NCBI RefSeq assembly: GCF_900110245.1
Contig: NZ_FOCZ01000011.1
Span: 1-64,000 of the forward strand
Reading direction: 5' to 3'
DNA length: 64,000 nt
Origin: Niastella yeongjuensis
GTDB taxonomy: Bacteria > Bacteroidota > Bacteroidia > Chitinophagales > Chitinophagaceae
How positions within the stretch are numbered: position 1 is the stretch's first letter; every line of letters starts with the position of its first letter. This document shows, piece by piece, positions 25,726-34,756 of the stretch. Below the pieces are notes generated by a model, which made no database searches, had not been told where the DNA came from, and saw nothing but the letters and a program-made list of their open reading frames with translations. The translations under genes were made by a program, and so were the position numbers.

Positions 25726-28644
25726 CTAAAACGGGATCTTATTCTCGGTGGCTTTATGAATATTAAACCGGTGAATGTCTATACTGAAAGAGATCTTTTT
25801 CCAGAATGTATTTTCTTCAGGCACCGTTTTCAGGTTGTCCTTGAATTCCTTGCTGTATAATAAAGGAACATACACGTTCAACAGGTCCTTGATCATCGTC
25901 ACCTGTAACCCCGCTACATACAGAAAGCGGCTGGTGGCGGCGTCTTTTTTCCAGGCTTCGGCATAGGTGCCGGCATCGAAAAATATTTTCACGGGCAGGT
26001 TCAGGGGCAACAATCCTTTTGGTAAGGTGGTGGCCAGGTTTATGGACGCGATCCAGTTGTCTGACCGGCCCTGTAAACCCTGAAAAAGATCGGTGCGTAA
26101 TTTCAAACCACCATCCCGCATCATGATCTGCTGACTGGCCAACCCGGTATTTTCATTCCGGCCCAAAAAATAATTGCTGTACGTATAATCTTCATTGCCC
26201 CGAACGGCCGTTAACTTGGGTTGATAGATATACGTGCTGAATTGTTTCGAAAGCGTTTTCTCCCCTATATAACCGAATTTGGCAGCGAACAAACGCATTT
26301 GCAAACCACCTTTATTGGCATAATTGAAAAAATAATTGCCGGTAGCCGATGCCCGGTAAAAACCATCGCCTTGTTGTACCTGTAATTGCACATCATACGG
26401 ATACAACACGCGGTAATCGGCTACATTGAAAGTTAACTGGTTCAAATAACGCCGCGTGGTCTTTCCCTTTGTTGGGTAGTACTCATTATCATCACTCTTC
26501 TGCACATATTGAAATCCATTCTCCCAGATCAAAAAACTGCGCCACTCCAGCCATTTCTCTATACTGCTGCGCAGGTCTTTTTTTGCAAAGGTGAATCGCA
26601 GGGCCGGTGCCACTTTATAAAAACCGGCGGTTATTTTATTGGCATTGCTATCGGTTCCATCGAGCGTAGAAAAATGCGCGCCGCTTACCGACAGATCAAT
26701 TTTATCAAAGGTTTTATTCGGCCGCCAGGTATATCCTATCCGGCCAAGTCCCACCAGTTCTTTGCTGCCTGTTGCATACATCGGTGCCAGAAAATACTGC
26801 AGGTTGTGCGAAGGGAAGGTGTAATTGTGGAATGCCAACCCGATCATAAAATGATCGTACTCATTGTACCCCATCACCGGCATCAGGTTGATATAATTTA
26901 CGCTGTCGTAATTTCTTAAGGAGAACAACGCCACAGGCTTTAGCTTTTTACCGTGGACCATCGGGTTGATACCCCCCTTTTGTTGCAGCGTATCAAAAAA
27001 CTGGTTCACGGCTTTTCCATCACCTACTGTAAAGCTTTGTTGAAAATCTTTTGGGTAAGGGTGTTTGAACTGCCATTGTTTATAATAGGCCCGCATGCAA
27101 CTGTCGAAGGTTGGCGTGCCCATGGCATGCTCCAAATGTTTTACCAGGATCCCCGTTTTCAGGTACACCACAACCGAATAATTCAAAAAGGTAAAATCGG
27201 CGGAAGGCGTTTCAACCGGCTGGTCTTTTTTGATTTTGGCAATGCCATCAACAGCGAGTTCGTTCGGGTCATCGGGCAATCTTTTAGCCAGCCATTTCGG
27301 GTAATCCGGTCCGGGGTATTTGATGGCTTTGTAGCGATCATCAAAATAAAAGTTCACGCCTTCATCCATCCAGGGATGGTCGCGTTCGTTGCTGCCCAGG
27401 ATGCCCATAAACCAGTTATGACCCACTTCATGTTCAATGGTCATGTCGAGATCTTTGCTACCCATGCCGGGTGAAATGCTGGTGATGGTGGGATATTCCA
27501 TACCGCCATCAAAACCCATTTTCGCTTCCACCACACTTACTACATTATATGGATACTCCCCTATTAAATTCGATCTGAACCGCACCGCATCTTTAATATA
27601 CTGCACACTTTTACCCCAGGCTTCGCTTTTGCCCGACCGGTAAAAACTCATCGCCCGCACTACCCTGCCCGATGCCAATTGAATAGTATCCTGCTTCACC
27701 ACAAAATTGGAATCAGCAAACCACGCAAAATCATGTACGTTATCCTGTATATACTGTAAAGTCTTAAACGTTTGCGGAACTCTTGTTCGCCCGCCGCCCA
27801 CCTCTATTGGAGGGAGAGGTTGATGCCCTTTGCTCTTTGCTTTTACCGCCGAAGCCTTAGCATAGGCAGGCTTTTTCCCTACTGGCTTTTTCCCTACTGC
27901 CGACTGCCTACTGCCTACTGCCTTTGTTTTCATCTCTGCCCTCTGCCCGCTGCCCTCTGCCCTTTCTTTCAACCACTGCTTCTCCGCTTCATTCTGCAAC
28001 TCTCCCGTTGCCGCCACTACATATTTATCCGGAACCGTAATACGCACATCAAAACTGCCAAACTCGCCATAAAACTCACCCTGATCGAGATAAGGCATGG
28101 GATGCCAGCCCAGGCGGTCGTATACTGCTGGTTTGGGATACCATTGGGTTACCTGGTAGCTGTGACCGGTATGGCCACCGCGGGAAAAATTAGCAGGTAA
28201 CTGTACATGAAAGGGCGTGGTTATTTCTGTTTCCTGACCGGGCAATAAAGGCGCCGCCAGGTTCACTTTGATGATGTCTATGTATTGCGGATGATCTTCT
28301 GTTTTAAGAATATTACTGCCTGCCCTGAAATCGAGGCGATTGATATAGCCTCTTTTTTCGCGGGACGAGAAATAGAAATCCGTTTTTCCGTTTTGCAGGG
28401 TTTGCTCGGTGAAAGCCGTTCTGTCATTCTTAAACGTATTGGGCCATAAATGAAACCAGATAAAACGCAGCGTATCGGGTGAATGATTGACATACCGCAG
28501 CTTTAAAAAACCTTCCAGGGAATGTTCGGTATCGTTCAGGGATACATCGATGGTATAATGTACTTCCTGTTGCCAGTAAGTTTGCTGCCCAATGGCGGAA
28601 AACTTAATGACCAGCATAATTCCCAGAAGATAAAGCTTTCTCAT
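25726..28644 (-). CDS. M1-family metallopeptidase with repeat-derived insert
   Basis: The 972-residue secreted protein has a signal peptide (about 1-19), an N-terminal beta-sandwich (YTIDVSLNDTEHSLEGFLKL) and a thermolysin-like domain with zinc site HEVGH near residue 404 and the third ligand in WMDEGVN. The C-terminal third is beta-rich, resembling an outer-membrane-associated region. Residues about 225-285 (ERAEGSGQRAE, SRQSAVGKKP, PAYAKASAVKAK, PLPPIEVGGGRT) are absent from the paralog at 28815. They are translated from intergenic repeat families at 27783-27968, yet the frame stays open. Peptidase activity is expected; the substrate is unknown. Confidence 0.88.
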   Translation of the reverse strand: MRKLYLLGIMLVIKFSAIGQQTYWQQEVHYTIDVSLNDTEHSLEGFLKLRYVNHSPDTLRFIWFHLWPNTFKNDRTAFTEQTLQNGKTDFYFSSREKRGYINRLDFRAGSNILKTEDHPQYIDIIKVNLAAPLLPGQETEITTPFHVQLPANFSRGGHTGHSYQVTQWYPKPAVYDRLGWHPMPYLDQGEFYGEFGSFDVRITVPDKYVVAATGELQNEAEKQWLKERAEGSGQRAEMKTKAVGSRQSAVGKKPVGKKPAYAKASAVKAKSKGHQPLPPIEVGGGRTRVPQTFKTLQYIQDNVHDFAWFADSNFVVKQDTIQLASGRVVRAMSFYRSGKSEAWGKSVQYIKDAVRFRSNLIGEYPYNVVSVVEAKMGFDGGMEYPTITSISPGMGSKDLDMTIEHEVGHNWFMGILGSNERDHPWMDEGVNFYFDDRYKAIKYPGPDYPKWLAKRLPDDPNELAVDGIAKIKKDQPVETPSADFTFLNYSVVVYLKTGILVKHLEHAMGTPTFDSCMRAYYKQWQFKHPYPKDFQQSFTVGDGKAVNQFFDTLQQKGGINPMVHGKKLKPVALFSLRNYDSVNYINLMPVMGYNEYDHFMIGLAFHNYTFPSHNLQYFLAPMYATGSKELVGLGRIGYTWRPNKTFDKIDLSVSGAHFSTLDGTDSNANKITAGFYKVAPALRFTFAKKDLRSSIEKWLEWRSFLIWENGFQYVQKSDDNEYYPTKGKTTRRYLNQLTFNVADYRVLYPYDVQLQVQQGDGFYRASATGNYFFNYANKGGLQMRLFAAKFGYIGEKTLSKQFSTYIYQPKLTAVRGNEDYTYSNYFLGRNENTGLASQQIMMRDGGLKLRTDLFQGLQGRSDNWIASINLATTLPKGLLPLNLPVKIFFDAGTYAEAWKKDAATSRFLYVAGLQVTMIKDLLNVYVPLLYSKEFKDNLKTVPEENTFWKKISFSIDIHRFNIHKATENKIPF
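27783..27968. repeat. Repeat cluster inside the M1 peptidase coding sequence
   Basis: In order: a CCACCTCTATTGGAGGGAGA palindrome module, a family P palindrome (CCGCCGAAGCCTTAGCATAGG near 27846), CTACTGCC octamers and CTCTGCC heptamers. All are families otherwise found between genes. The cluster has a length that preserves the reading frame and supplies about 60 codons. Confidence 0.85.
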
Positions 28645-28681
28645 AATGGTATGTGGTTAATACAACTTAAAGGCAATGGGC

Positions 28682-28812
28682 CCTCCTTCGCCAAGGCTAC
28701 GGCGGGCGAAGCAGAGGGCAGAGGGCAGAGAATTTGGAGACACAAAATCATAAAGAAATCTCAAAGCTCGCGAGCCCACTCACTACTCACTACTCACCAC
28801 TCACCACTCACC
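28682..28812. repeat. Family P palindrome plus composite inverted repeat, right arm
   Basis: The palindrome CCTCCTTCGCCAAGGCTACG at 28682 is followed by GGCAGAG heptamers and then the reverse complement of the composite arm found at 24681-24777. It fills nearly the whole gap between the two M1 peptidase genes. Confidence 0.9.
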
Positions 28813-28814
28813 TC

Positions 28815-30443
28815 CTAAAACAATTTCCCTTCCTTATTCAACAGGCTAAAGATGGTATCGAGGTCTTTACCGGCAGCCGTTTCCATTTCCTTTCTAAAAT
28901 CTTCGGGAGATGGATGTTTGAACTGCCAGTCTTTAAAATAAGTCTGCATCGCTTTATCCAGTGTATCACGTCCAAGCGCCGCTTCCAGCGTATACATAAA
29001 CACCGCCGTTTTTACATATTCAACAATGCCATAGTCTTCGTTGTTCGTAAAGGCGGCTGATGGCGTATTGATCGCTTGTTTTGTAGGGATCGAATTCAAC
29101 ACTTCATAGATCCTTCCCTGAAACTCATCTACGGGCAGCTCTTTTATATCTTTTGGAATGAAGGAAGAAAGAACGCTGTTGCTGCGGTATTTCTCTGCTT
29201 CATACCTGAACTGGTAATAGGTGTTGATGCCTTCGTCCATCCAGGCATACTGGCGTTCGTTGGTACCCAAAATTCCCATAAACCAATTGTGCCCTACTTC
29301 ATGTGTGATCACACCATCCATTTCTTCTTCTTTTGCGTTCGGACTGGTAATTAACGTGATCATAGGATACTCCATCCCACCCGATGACTGGTTCTTCGGT
29401 CCTTCAACAGCCTGCACCACGGGGTACGGGTACTGGCCAATCCAGTTGGAGTAATGACGCACGGCATCTTTTATATAACTGGTGCTGTTCTTCCAGGTTT
29501 TGTTGCCATTGGGCTGGCCATAAGAAAACACATCGATGGTATCGTTGGGTGTCAGTTGCAGCGTATCGTAACGCACCACAAAATCCTTAGCGGCAAACCA
29601 GGCAAAATCAAGGATATGATCGCCGGTGTATTGCAGGGTTTTTAATTTACCGGGCGTAGTGGTTTTATACGATACCACTTTTGCGCCCTTGTTATTTTCA
29701 ATACCTATTTGTTTGTATTTGTTCAGTTCGTCTTTTGTTTGCAAGGAACCGGTGGCACCAATTACATATTCGGCAGGCACGGTGATGTCCACTTTAAAAC
29801 TGCCATATTCGCTGTAAAACTCTCCCTGATCGAGGTAAGGGATGGGATGCCAGCCTTTGTTGTCATATACCGCTGGTTTGGGATACCACTGGCAAACAAA
29901 ATATTGCTGTCCGCTGTAACCAGACCTTGAATAATAATCGGGCAGTTTTACATTGAATGGAGTGGTAATGGTTACCTGTTTGCCGGGCAACAGGGGTTGT
30001 GGTAACAATACCTTTATGATGTCGATATTTTCAGAATCGCTGGCCGTGGCCGCCACTTGTTTGTCTACCTCAAACTTAAGTCCATCGATATACCCGCTTT
30101 CATGTACATCTTCATGCGGGTCTTTTTTCAGGGGATTGGCCTGCTTTTCGTTTTCCTTCAACACCACGAGTTGTTTGGCCAGTGCGGTATTTTTATTTTT
30201 ATAGGCATTGGGCCACAAATGGAACCAGATAAAACTAAGTGTATCGGGCGAATGATTGATGTACGCTACCGACAGATTACCTGTTACACTATGCTTTTTT
30301 TCGTTTAGGGCTGCCTGAATGTTATAATGTACTTCCTGTTGAAAATAGTCTGTTTGAGCAAATCCAATTGTAGGCAGTCCTGCAATCATCAACAATCCAA
30401 CCCCCAGCCCCCTAAAGGGGGTGATCCAAAGTTTTAAATTCAT
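28815..30443 (-). CDS. M1-family metallopeptidase, shorter paralog
   Basis: The 542-residue protein is a paralog of the downstream 972-residue enzyme: the same FIWFHLWPNAYKN, PKPAVYDNKGWHPIPYLDQG and the zinc site THEVGHNWFMG near residue 378 with E in WMDEGIN. It ends after the helical domain (EDFRKEMETAAGKDLDTIF), so it lacks the long beta-rich C-terminus. The signal peptide contains residues FRGLGVGL encoded by the dispersed palindrome CCCCCTAAAGGGGG. It is probably periplasmic or secreted. It precedes the long paralog by 170 bases of repeats. Confidence 0.88.
   Translation of the reverse strand: MNLKLWITPFRGLGVGLLMIAGLPTIGFAQTDYFQQEVHYNIQAALNEKKHSVTGNLSVAYINHSPDTLSFIWFHLWPNAYKNKNTALAKQLVVLKENEKQANPLKKDPHEDVHESGYIDGLKFEVDKQVAATASDSENIDIIKVLLPQPLLPGKQVTITTPFNVKLPDYYSRSGYSGQQYFVCQWYPKPAVYDNKGWHPIPYLDQGEFYSEYGSFKVDITVPAEYVIGATGSLQTKDELNKYKQIGIENNKGAKVVSYKTTTPGKLKTLQYTGDHILDFAWFAAKDFVVRYDTLQLTPNDTIDVFSYGQPNGNKTWKNSTSYIKDAVRHYSNWIGQYPYPVVQAVEGPKNQSSGGMEYPMITLITSPNAKEEEMDGVITHEVGHNWFMGILGTNERQYAWMDEGINTYYQFRYEAEKYRSNSVLSSFIPKDIKELPVDEFQGRIYEVLNSIPTKQAINTPSAAFTNNEDYGIVEYVKTAVFMYTLEAALGRDTLDKAMQTYFKDWQFKHPSPEDFRKEMETAAGKDLDTIFSLLNKEGKLF
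30396..30425. repeat. CCCCCTAAAGGGGG palindrome module within a signal peptide
   Basis: The module ACCCCCAGCCCCCTAAAGGG continues to GGTG. Related short palindromes flanked by C-rich and G-rich tracts occur at 27801, 39010 and 46768 in this window. Here it encodes residues about 7-16 of the shorter M1 peptidase. Confidence 0.7.
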
Positions 30444-30477
30444 CTTAAATAAAAAATTATGTTTTGCATTTAGCGTC

Positions 30478-30629
30478 CTTCGGCTTTTAGTTGCCGCGCT
30501 GAGGTGTATTTGCTTGCAGCTTATTTCAACCCACCCCTACCCCTCCCAGGAGGGGATTGTTACATTGGGCTTATGGCTGCCTTTGCTTTAGCCTTTCACC
30601 TTTAGCCTTTCACCTTTAGCCTTTCACCT
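30478..30629. repeat. Intergenic repeat modules upstream of the M1 pair
   Basis: A GCCGCGCTGAGGTGTATT module (about 30494) is followed by the CCACCCCTACCCCTCCCAGG module (30528-30557; copies at 33134, 33282, 34257 and 35411) and by three tandem 14-base units TTTAGCCTTTCACC (30587-30629). The last unit overlaps the stop of the sugar transferase gene. Confidence 0.85.
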
Positions 30630-32040
30630 ATCTTCCTTCTCCCATGAAAATAATGCGTAAGGTATAAACCATGATCTTAAAATCAAGCGCCAGGGAAACA
30701 TTTTCTATATAGATCAGGTCGTATTTCATCCGTTTTATCATTTCCTCAACATTTTCGGCATAGCCAAATTGCACCATGCCCCAGGAAGTTAAACCGGGTT
30801 TTACTTTTAACAGATAGGAGTAATAGGGGACCTGCTGGTGGATCTTATTGATATAATACGCCCGCTCGGGACGGGGGCCTACCAGGCTCATTTCGCCTTT
30901 TAAAATATTCCAAAGCTGGGGTAGTTCATCTAACCGCCATTTGCGCATCACGCGCCCCCAGGGTGTTACCCGCGGGTCGCTGGTGGATGACAATTGCGGG
31001 CCATTCTTTTCGGCCTGGTGGTACATAGAGCGGAACTTGTAAATACGAAAAGGCCGGCCCTTGTAACCTATCCGCTCCTGCGAATACAGCACTGGTCCCG
31101 GTGAACAAAATTTTACCCTGATGATCACATACAGGATCAATGGTAATAGCAACACAATACTCAGTAAGGCTACCGTCACATCTATCACCCGTTTTATATT
31201 CAGCTGCCACTGGGGCATTAAACCTGATCTTATATCGGTAAGCACGGCGCCAAACAGGTTGCTGGTTTTTACCGATCCCGACAAAATATCAAGCACATCG
31301 GGTACGATCTTTACTTCCACATCCAGTTCGCTCAGCCGGTTCACCACGCGTTCTACCTGCACTTTTTCTTCTTTATCCAGGGCCACTACCACCAGTTTTA
31401 TATCCCGTTCATCGATCACTTTCTCCATATCGTTTAACCACCCATGCCAGGGAATATGTTTGCTGATGCCATTGGGTTCACCGGCACTTACAAAACCGGT
31501 ATAATGATAGCCTGCGATCCGCAGGCCCTCACGGGTTTCGAAATATATTTTCTCGGCCACATGATTACCGCCAACCAGCAGGGTATTGAAACGCATATGG
31601 CCCTGCAGCAGCTGGCTGCGGACCAGGTTCAACCAAACCACTCTTATTATCCAGGTAAGGCACCAATGCGCACAAACGTAGGCCAGCAGTGCTTTGTAGA
31701 AATAGGTGTAATCTTTTTGCGGGTCGTTGATAACGATGCTAAAGAAAATGATGGTACAACCAATAATACAACACAGCAGGGTGATCATGAATTCGTTCAA
31801 CCTCGACTTGTTGTACATGGATTGGTACGCGCCTACCAGCGCATACAAAAAGATCCAGGTGGGGGGAACAAAGGTGATGCCATACCAAAACCGGTTGTTA
31901 AGGTATACCTCATGTTCTACAAAAAGACTTTCGTGCAACAGATACCGCCGGGTAAAGTACAGAACGATCCACGCCATTATGGCTGCTAAGTAGTCACCAA
32001 GCAGGTACCAGGTACTATGGATACGTTTTTCCGAATGCAT
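30628..32040 (-). CDS. Undecaprenyl-phosphate sugar phosphotransferase (polyprenyl glycosylphosphotransferase)
   Basis: This initiating enzyme of exopolysaccharide synthesis transfers a sugar phosphate to undecaprenyl phosphate. The 470-residue protein has four N-terminal membrane helices (about 10-150), a CoA-binding-like middle domain ([15 protein letters not shown] near 168), a fifth helix ([19 protein letters not shown] near 287) and the catalytic bacterial sugar transferase domain: [45 protein letters not shown] and GPRPE. Length and order match WcaJ/PssY-type enzymes. The oxidoreductase gene 7 bases upstream is likely in the same operon. Confidence 0.92.
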   Translation of the reverse strand: MHSEKRIHSTWYLLGDYLAAIMAWIVLYFTRRYLLHESLFVEHEVYLNNRFWYGITFVPPTWIFLYALVGAYQSMYNKSRLNEFMITLLCCIIGCTIIFFSIVINDPQKDYTYFYKALLAYVCAHWCLTWIIRVVWLNLVRSQLLQGHMRFNTLLVGGNHVAEKIYFETREGLRIAGYHYTGFVSAGEPNGISKHIPWHGWLNDMEKVIDERDIKLVVVALDKEEKVQVERVVNRLSELDVEVKIVPDVLDILSGSVKTSNLFGAVLTDIRSGLMPQWQLNIKRVIDVTVALLSIVLLLPLILYVIIRVKFCSPGPVLYSQERIGYKGRPFRIYKFRSMYHQAEKNGPQLSSTSDPRVTPWGRVMRKWRLDELPQLWNILKGEMSLVGPRPERAYYINKIHQQVPYYSYLLKVKPGLTSWGMVQFGYAENVEEMIKRMKYDLIYIENVSLALDFKIMVYTLRIIFMGEGR

Positions 32041-32047
32041 CAGAGGA

Positions 32048-33022
32048 TTACACTGTGATATTATTGTTTTTGATCTTTTGTAAAATCTGGTGCGCTACAT
32101 CCATGGCCCGGTAACCATCCACTTCGGAAACCGCGGTTGGGGTGTTGTTTAAGATGGCATCGCGAAATGATTCCAGTTCTCTTTTGATCGCATTTACTTC
32201 GGGAACCTGTGGATTTACCACGGCTATGGTCTTTTTGCCATACTGGGTATCCAGATCGAAGGAAAAGGCGTCCACGTCCTGAGGAGACTTGAGCTTAATG
32301 ATCTCGGTTTTTTTATTCAGAAAGTCGATACCAATGTAAGCATCTTTCTGGAATACCCGCATTTTCCGCATCTTCTTCATTGAGATCCTGCTCGAAGTCA
32401 GATTCGCCACACAACCATTGTTGAACTCGATGCGCACATTCGCAATATCCGGGGTGTCGGTCATTACGGCTACCCCACTGGCAGAGATCTGTTTTACTTC
32501 ACTCTTCACCAGGCTCAGGATAATGTCTATATCGTGAATCATTAAATCAAGGATCACACTCACTTCAGTACCACGTACATTGAACTGCGCCAGGCGATGC
32601 ACCTCGATGAACATGGGGTTCAGGTCCATTTGTTTTACTGCTAAAAAAGCCGGGTTAAACCGCTCCACATGTCCTACCTGCAGTTTTATCCGCGACTCCT
32701 GTACCAGGTTCACCAGTTCCTGGGCTTCCTGCATGGTATTGGCCATGGGTTTTTCCAGAAACACATGTTTTCCTTTTCTAATAGCCAGCTTGGCCAGGTT
32801 AAAGTGCTGGGGAGTGGGCGCAATTACATCAATAACATCGACGGCATCTATCAGCCGTTCTACATCTAAAAAGCGGGGAAGCTGGTACTTTTCTGTTACA
32901 TCCTGGGCAGCGTCATCATTTGGATCATAAAATCCTACTACTTCTACTTCTTTGATTTCCTTCCAGTTATTAAGATGAAACTTGCCAAGATGTCCTACGC
33001 CGAATACACCGATCTTTAACAT
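32048..33022 (-). CDS. Gfo/Idh/MocA-family oxidoreductase
   Basis: These enzymes use NAD(P) to oxidise sugars or related compounds, often UDP-sugars in polysaccharide pathways. The start at ATG 33022 (MLKIGVFGVGHLGKFH) places the Rossmann motif GVGHLG at the N-terminus; the frame is open to 33067 but with an unlikely leader. EKPMANT near residue 90 and the C-terminal dimerisation region (HVERFNPA, MIHDIDIIL) follow. At 324 residues the length is standard. The gap to the sugar transferase is 7 bases, which suggests a joint role in surface glycan supply. Confidence 0.9.
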   Translation of the reverse strand: MLKIGVFGVGHLGKFHLNNWKEIKEVEVVGFYDPNDDAAQDVTEKYQLPRFLDVERLIDAVDVIDVIAPTPQHFNLAKLAIRKGKHVFLEKPMANTMQEAQELVNLVQESRIKLQVGHVERFNPAFLAVKQMDLNPMFIEVHRLAQFNVRGTEVSVILDLMIHDIDIILSLVKSEVKQISASGVAVMTDTPDIANVRIEFNNGCVANLTSSRISMKKMRKMRVFQKDAYIGIDFLNKKTEIIKLKSPQDVDAFSFDLDTQYGKKTIAVVNPQVPEVNAIKRELESFRDAILNNTPTAVSEVDGYRAMDVAHQILQKIKNNNITV

Positions 33023-33133
33023 ATATTCAATTAAGGCGCAAAGATAACAGGATGCGCCCTTTACCAAAACGCTTTTTTACTACCAGTAATTGCGTTGTTT
33101 GTTAATAAGTTATCTGAAATGCTTGTATCATGG

Positions 33134-33304
33134 GTCCCCTCCTGGGAGGGGCAGGGGTGGGTTTGTTCTAAGTTGCGGTTATTGGGTTCGTAGGTTATTG
33201 AGTTTGGAGTTCAGGATTTACAGTTTTCTGTTTACTTCGCCCGCCGAAGCCCTGGCGAAGGAGGGTCGCGGCCTTCGACCCACCCTACCCCTCCGAGGAG
33301 GGGA
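33134..33304. repeat. Intergenic repeat modules
   Basis: A CCCCTCCTGGGAGGGGCAGG module at 33134-33165, a family P palindrome at 33236-33265 and a second CCCACCCTACCCCTCCGAGG module at 33278-33304 fill most of the gap between the oxidoreductase and the L,D-transpeptidase gene. No gene is seen. Confidence 0.85.
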
Positions 33305-33334
33305 TAAATACAGTTTCGTTTACGACTGATTTAC

Positions 33335-34096
33335 TTACTTAACGAAAGATGATTTACTCTGATATGTTGTATTGGAAGCGTATATAAACAGGCAGGAGCC
33401 TTCTTTGAGGAGGTCTATCAATGGTTGGGAAACCTCGGGCGCTACGGCCGGACAACCCCAGCTGCGGCCAATATAACCCTGGCTAGTGATGAGGTCTTCG
33501 CTTACATAATCGGCCCCATGGATCACAATGCCCCGCTTCATGGCGTAATCATTGATGCCTTTTTCCATACCCAGCAGTTTCAGGGAATAGCCATTGCTGC
33601 CATTGTAAGCCATGCCGGTTACATAAAAACCCAGGCTGCTTTTGTTCGATGACATTTTATTGCTGAACGAAATGGCCTTTTCCTTGCCCGTCTTCATGCC
33701 ATGGGCCACATACGTATTGTATAACAATTGATACGTGTTCAGGTCAATCACATACAGTCTTTTATTAATGCTGGGCTGACTGAAATCTACAATAGCCAGC
33801 AGGTTGTCTTTGATGTGCCGGGTTTTCACCAGTTTGGCCATGCCTTTCAGGGCCATGGTAAAAACCTTTTTCGACAAGCCCATTGCCTTCAGGTGCAGGC
33901 TGTCGTACACATTCAATTTATTGGTGATGGAAAAAATATGCGAAGCACTGGCTGAGGCCGAAGTATCTGAATACGGACCATCGCCCGCACTTTTACCCGC
34001 ATAAGCAGGGTTGAAAGCCGATTGTAGCGCAAACACGCCTATTAAGAGGAACAGGCATAGCCGTTTTCCCGGTATTTCGATTAATGGTTTTTGCAT
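33335..34096 (-). CDS. Murein L,D-transpeptidase catalytic domain protein (YkuD_2 type)
   Basis: The 253-residue exported protein has a signal peptide (about 1-33, ending AYA) and the YkuD_2 fold. Its active-site region reads GIVIHGADYVS near residue 190 and YIGRSWGCPAVAPEVS near 208-223, with the histidine and cysteine of L,D-transpeptidases. Such enzymes form 3-3 cross-links or attach proteins to peptidoglycan in the periplasm. Length and motif spacing are normal. It appears monocistronic, bounded by repeat-rich gaps on both sides. Confidence 0.85.
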   Translation of the reverse strand: MQKPLIEIPGKRLCLFLLIGVFALQSAFNPAYAGKSAGDGPYSDTSASASASHIFSITNKLNVYDSLHLKAMGLSKKVFTMALKGMAKLVKTRHIKDNLLAIVDFSQPSINKRLYVIDLNTYQLLYNTYVAHGMKTGKEKAISFSNKMSSNKSSLGFYVTGMAYNGSNGYSLKLLGMEKGINDYAMKRGIVIHGADYVSEDLITSQGYIGRSWGCPAVAPEVSQPLIDLLKEGSCLFIYASNTTYQSKSSFVK

Positions 34097-34254
34097 GGGC
34101 CGAACAGAATCTATTAAAAATAGCCCTTTAAACTAACAATAACCAGTCCGGGAATAGACATAAACTGTTTTTAACTTTTAAACAGCCGCCTTACCTTAAG
34201 AATGTGAATAACTTTTTAGTCAGTTACCGGGTTCCGGTTGCCGGGTTCCGATTT

Positions 34255-34363
34255 AATCCCCTCCTGGGAGGGGTTGGGGTGGGTTTGCCGCGCAGAAGTG
34301 TATCTCTCTCTGCCTTCTGCTTCGCCCGCCGAAGCCTTGGCGAAGGAGGGCCCTCTGCCCTTA
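34255..34363. repeat. Intergenic repeat modules
   Basis: A CCCCTCCTGGGAGGGGTTGG module (34257-34287), a GCCGCGCAGAAGTGTAT module, CTCTGCC heptamers and a family P palindrome (34320-34350) occur in a row and end against the stop of the membrane protein gene. The module order resembles that at 35315-35519. Confidence 0.85.
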
Positions 34364-34756
34364 AGTCGACTTATCCTTATTAAACAGGTAATTCACCACA
34401 ACATAGAAGAAGCCAAATACATTGGCGGTGGTGGTGGTAATAAGGGCTATTAAAACGCCATCGCTCAGGTGAAACACTTTGCGGCTGCACTGCACCACAA
34501 TGATCAGCACCAGGAACATCCACAATATGGTGATGGCGAAAATAATGACACTAAACACTTTACGTGCTTTGTTGTCATCGAGCAGTCTTTTTAACTGCGC
34601 TTTTGAGTAGGCTTGTTTCAGGTCGAGCTCTTCCACCTCTTTCACATTGGTGTCCTTGATGTTCACACTGAGATAGCCCGGCTCTTTCAACTTAGGATAC
34701 AAAAGGTCTTTCGCCTCACCCACGGGGGCAAGGTCTGGCTTAAGCGGTGTTTCCAT
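34361..34756 (-). CDS. Two-helix membrane protein, candidate toxin of a Panacea pair
   Basis: The 131-residue protein has a soluble N-terminal half with a short coiled-coil-like LDLKQAYSKAQLKRLLDD, then two membrane helices (about 70-90, IFAITILWMFLVLIIVV, and 100-125, ALITTTTANVFGFFYVVV) close to the C-terminus. Its start overlaps the stop region of the Panacea-domain gene by one base. Panacea (DUF4065) antitoxins are known to neutralise varied toxins, including membrane-acting ones, so this is a plausible toxin. That is an inference from gene order; no toxin motif is visible. Confidence 0.6.
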   Translation of the reverse strand: METPLKPDLAPVGEAKDLLYPKLKEPGYLSVNIKDTNVKEVEELDLKQAYSKAQLKRLLDDNKARKVFSVIIFAITILWMFLVLIIVVQCSRKVFHLSDGVLIALITTTTANVFGFFYVVVNYLFNKDKST

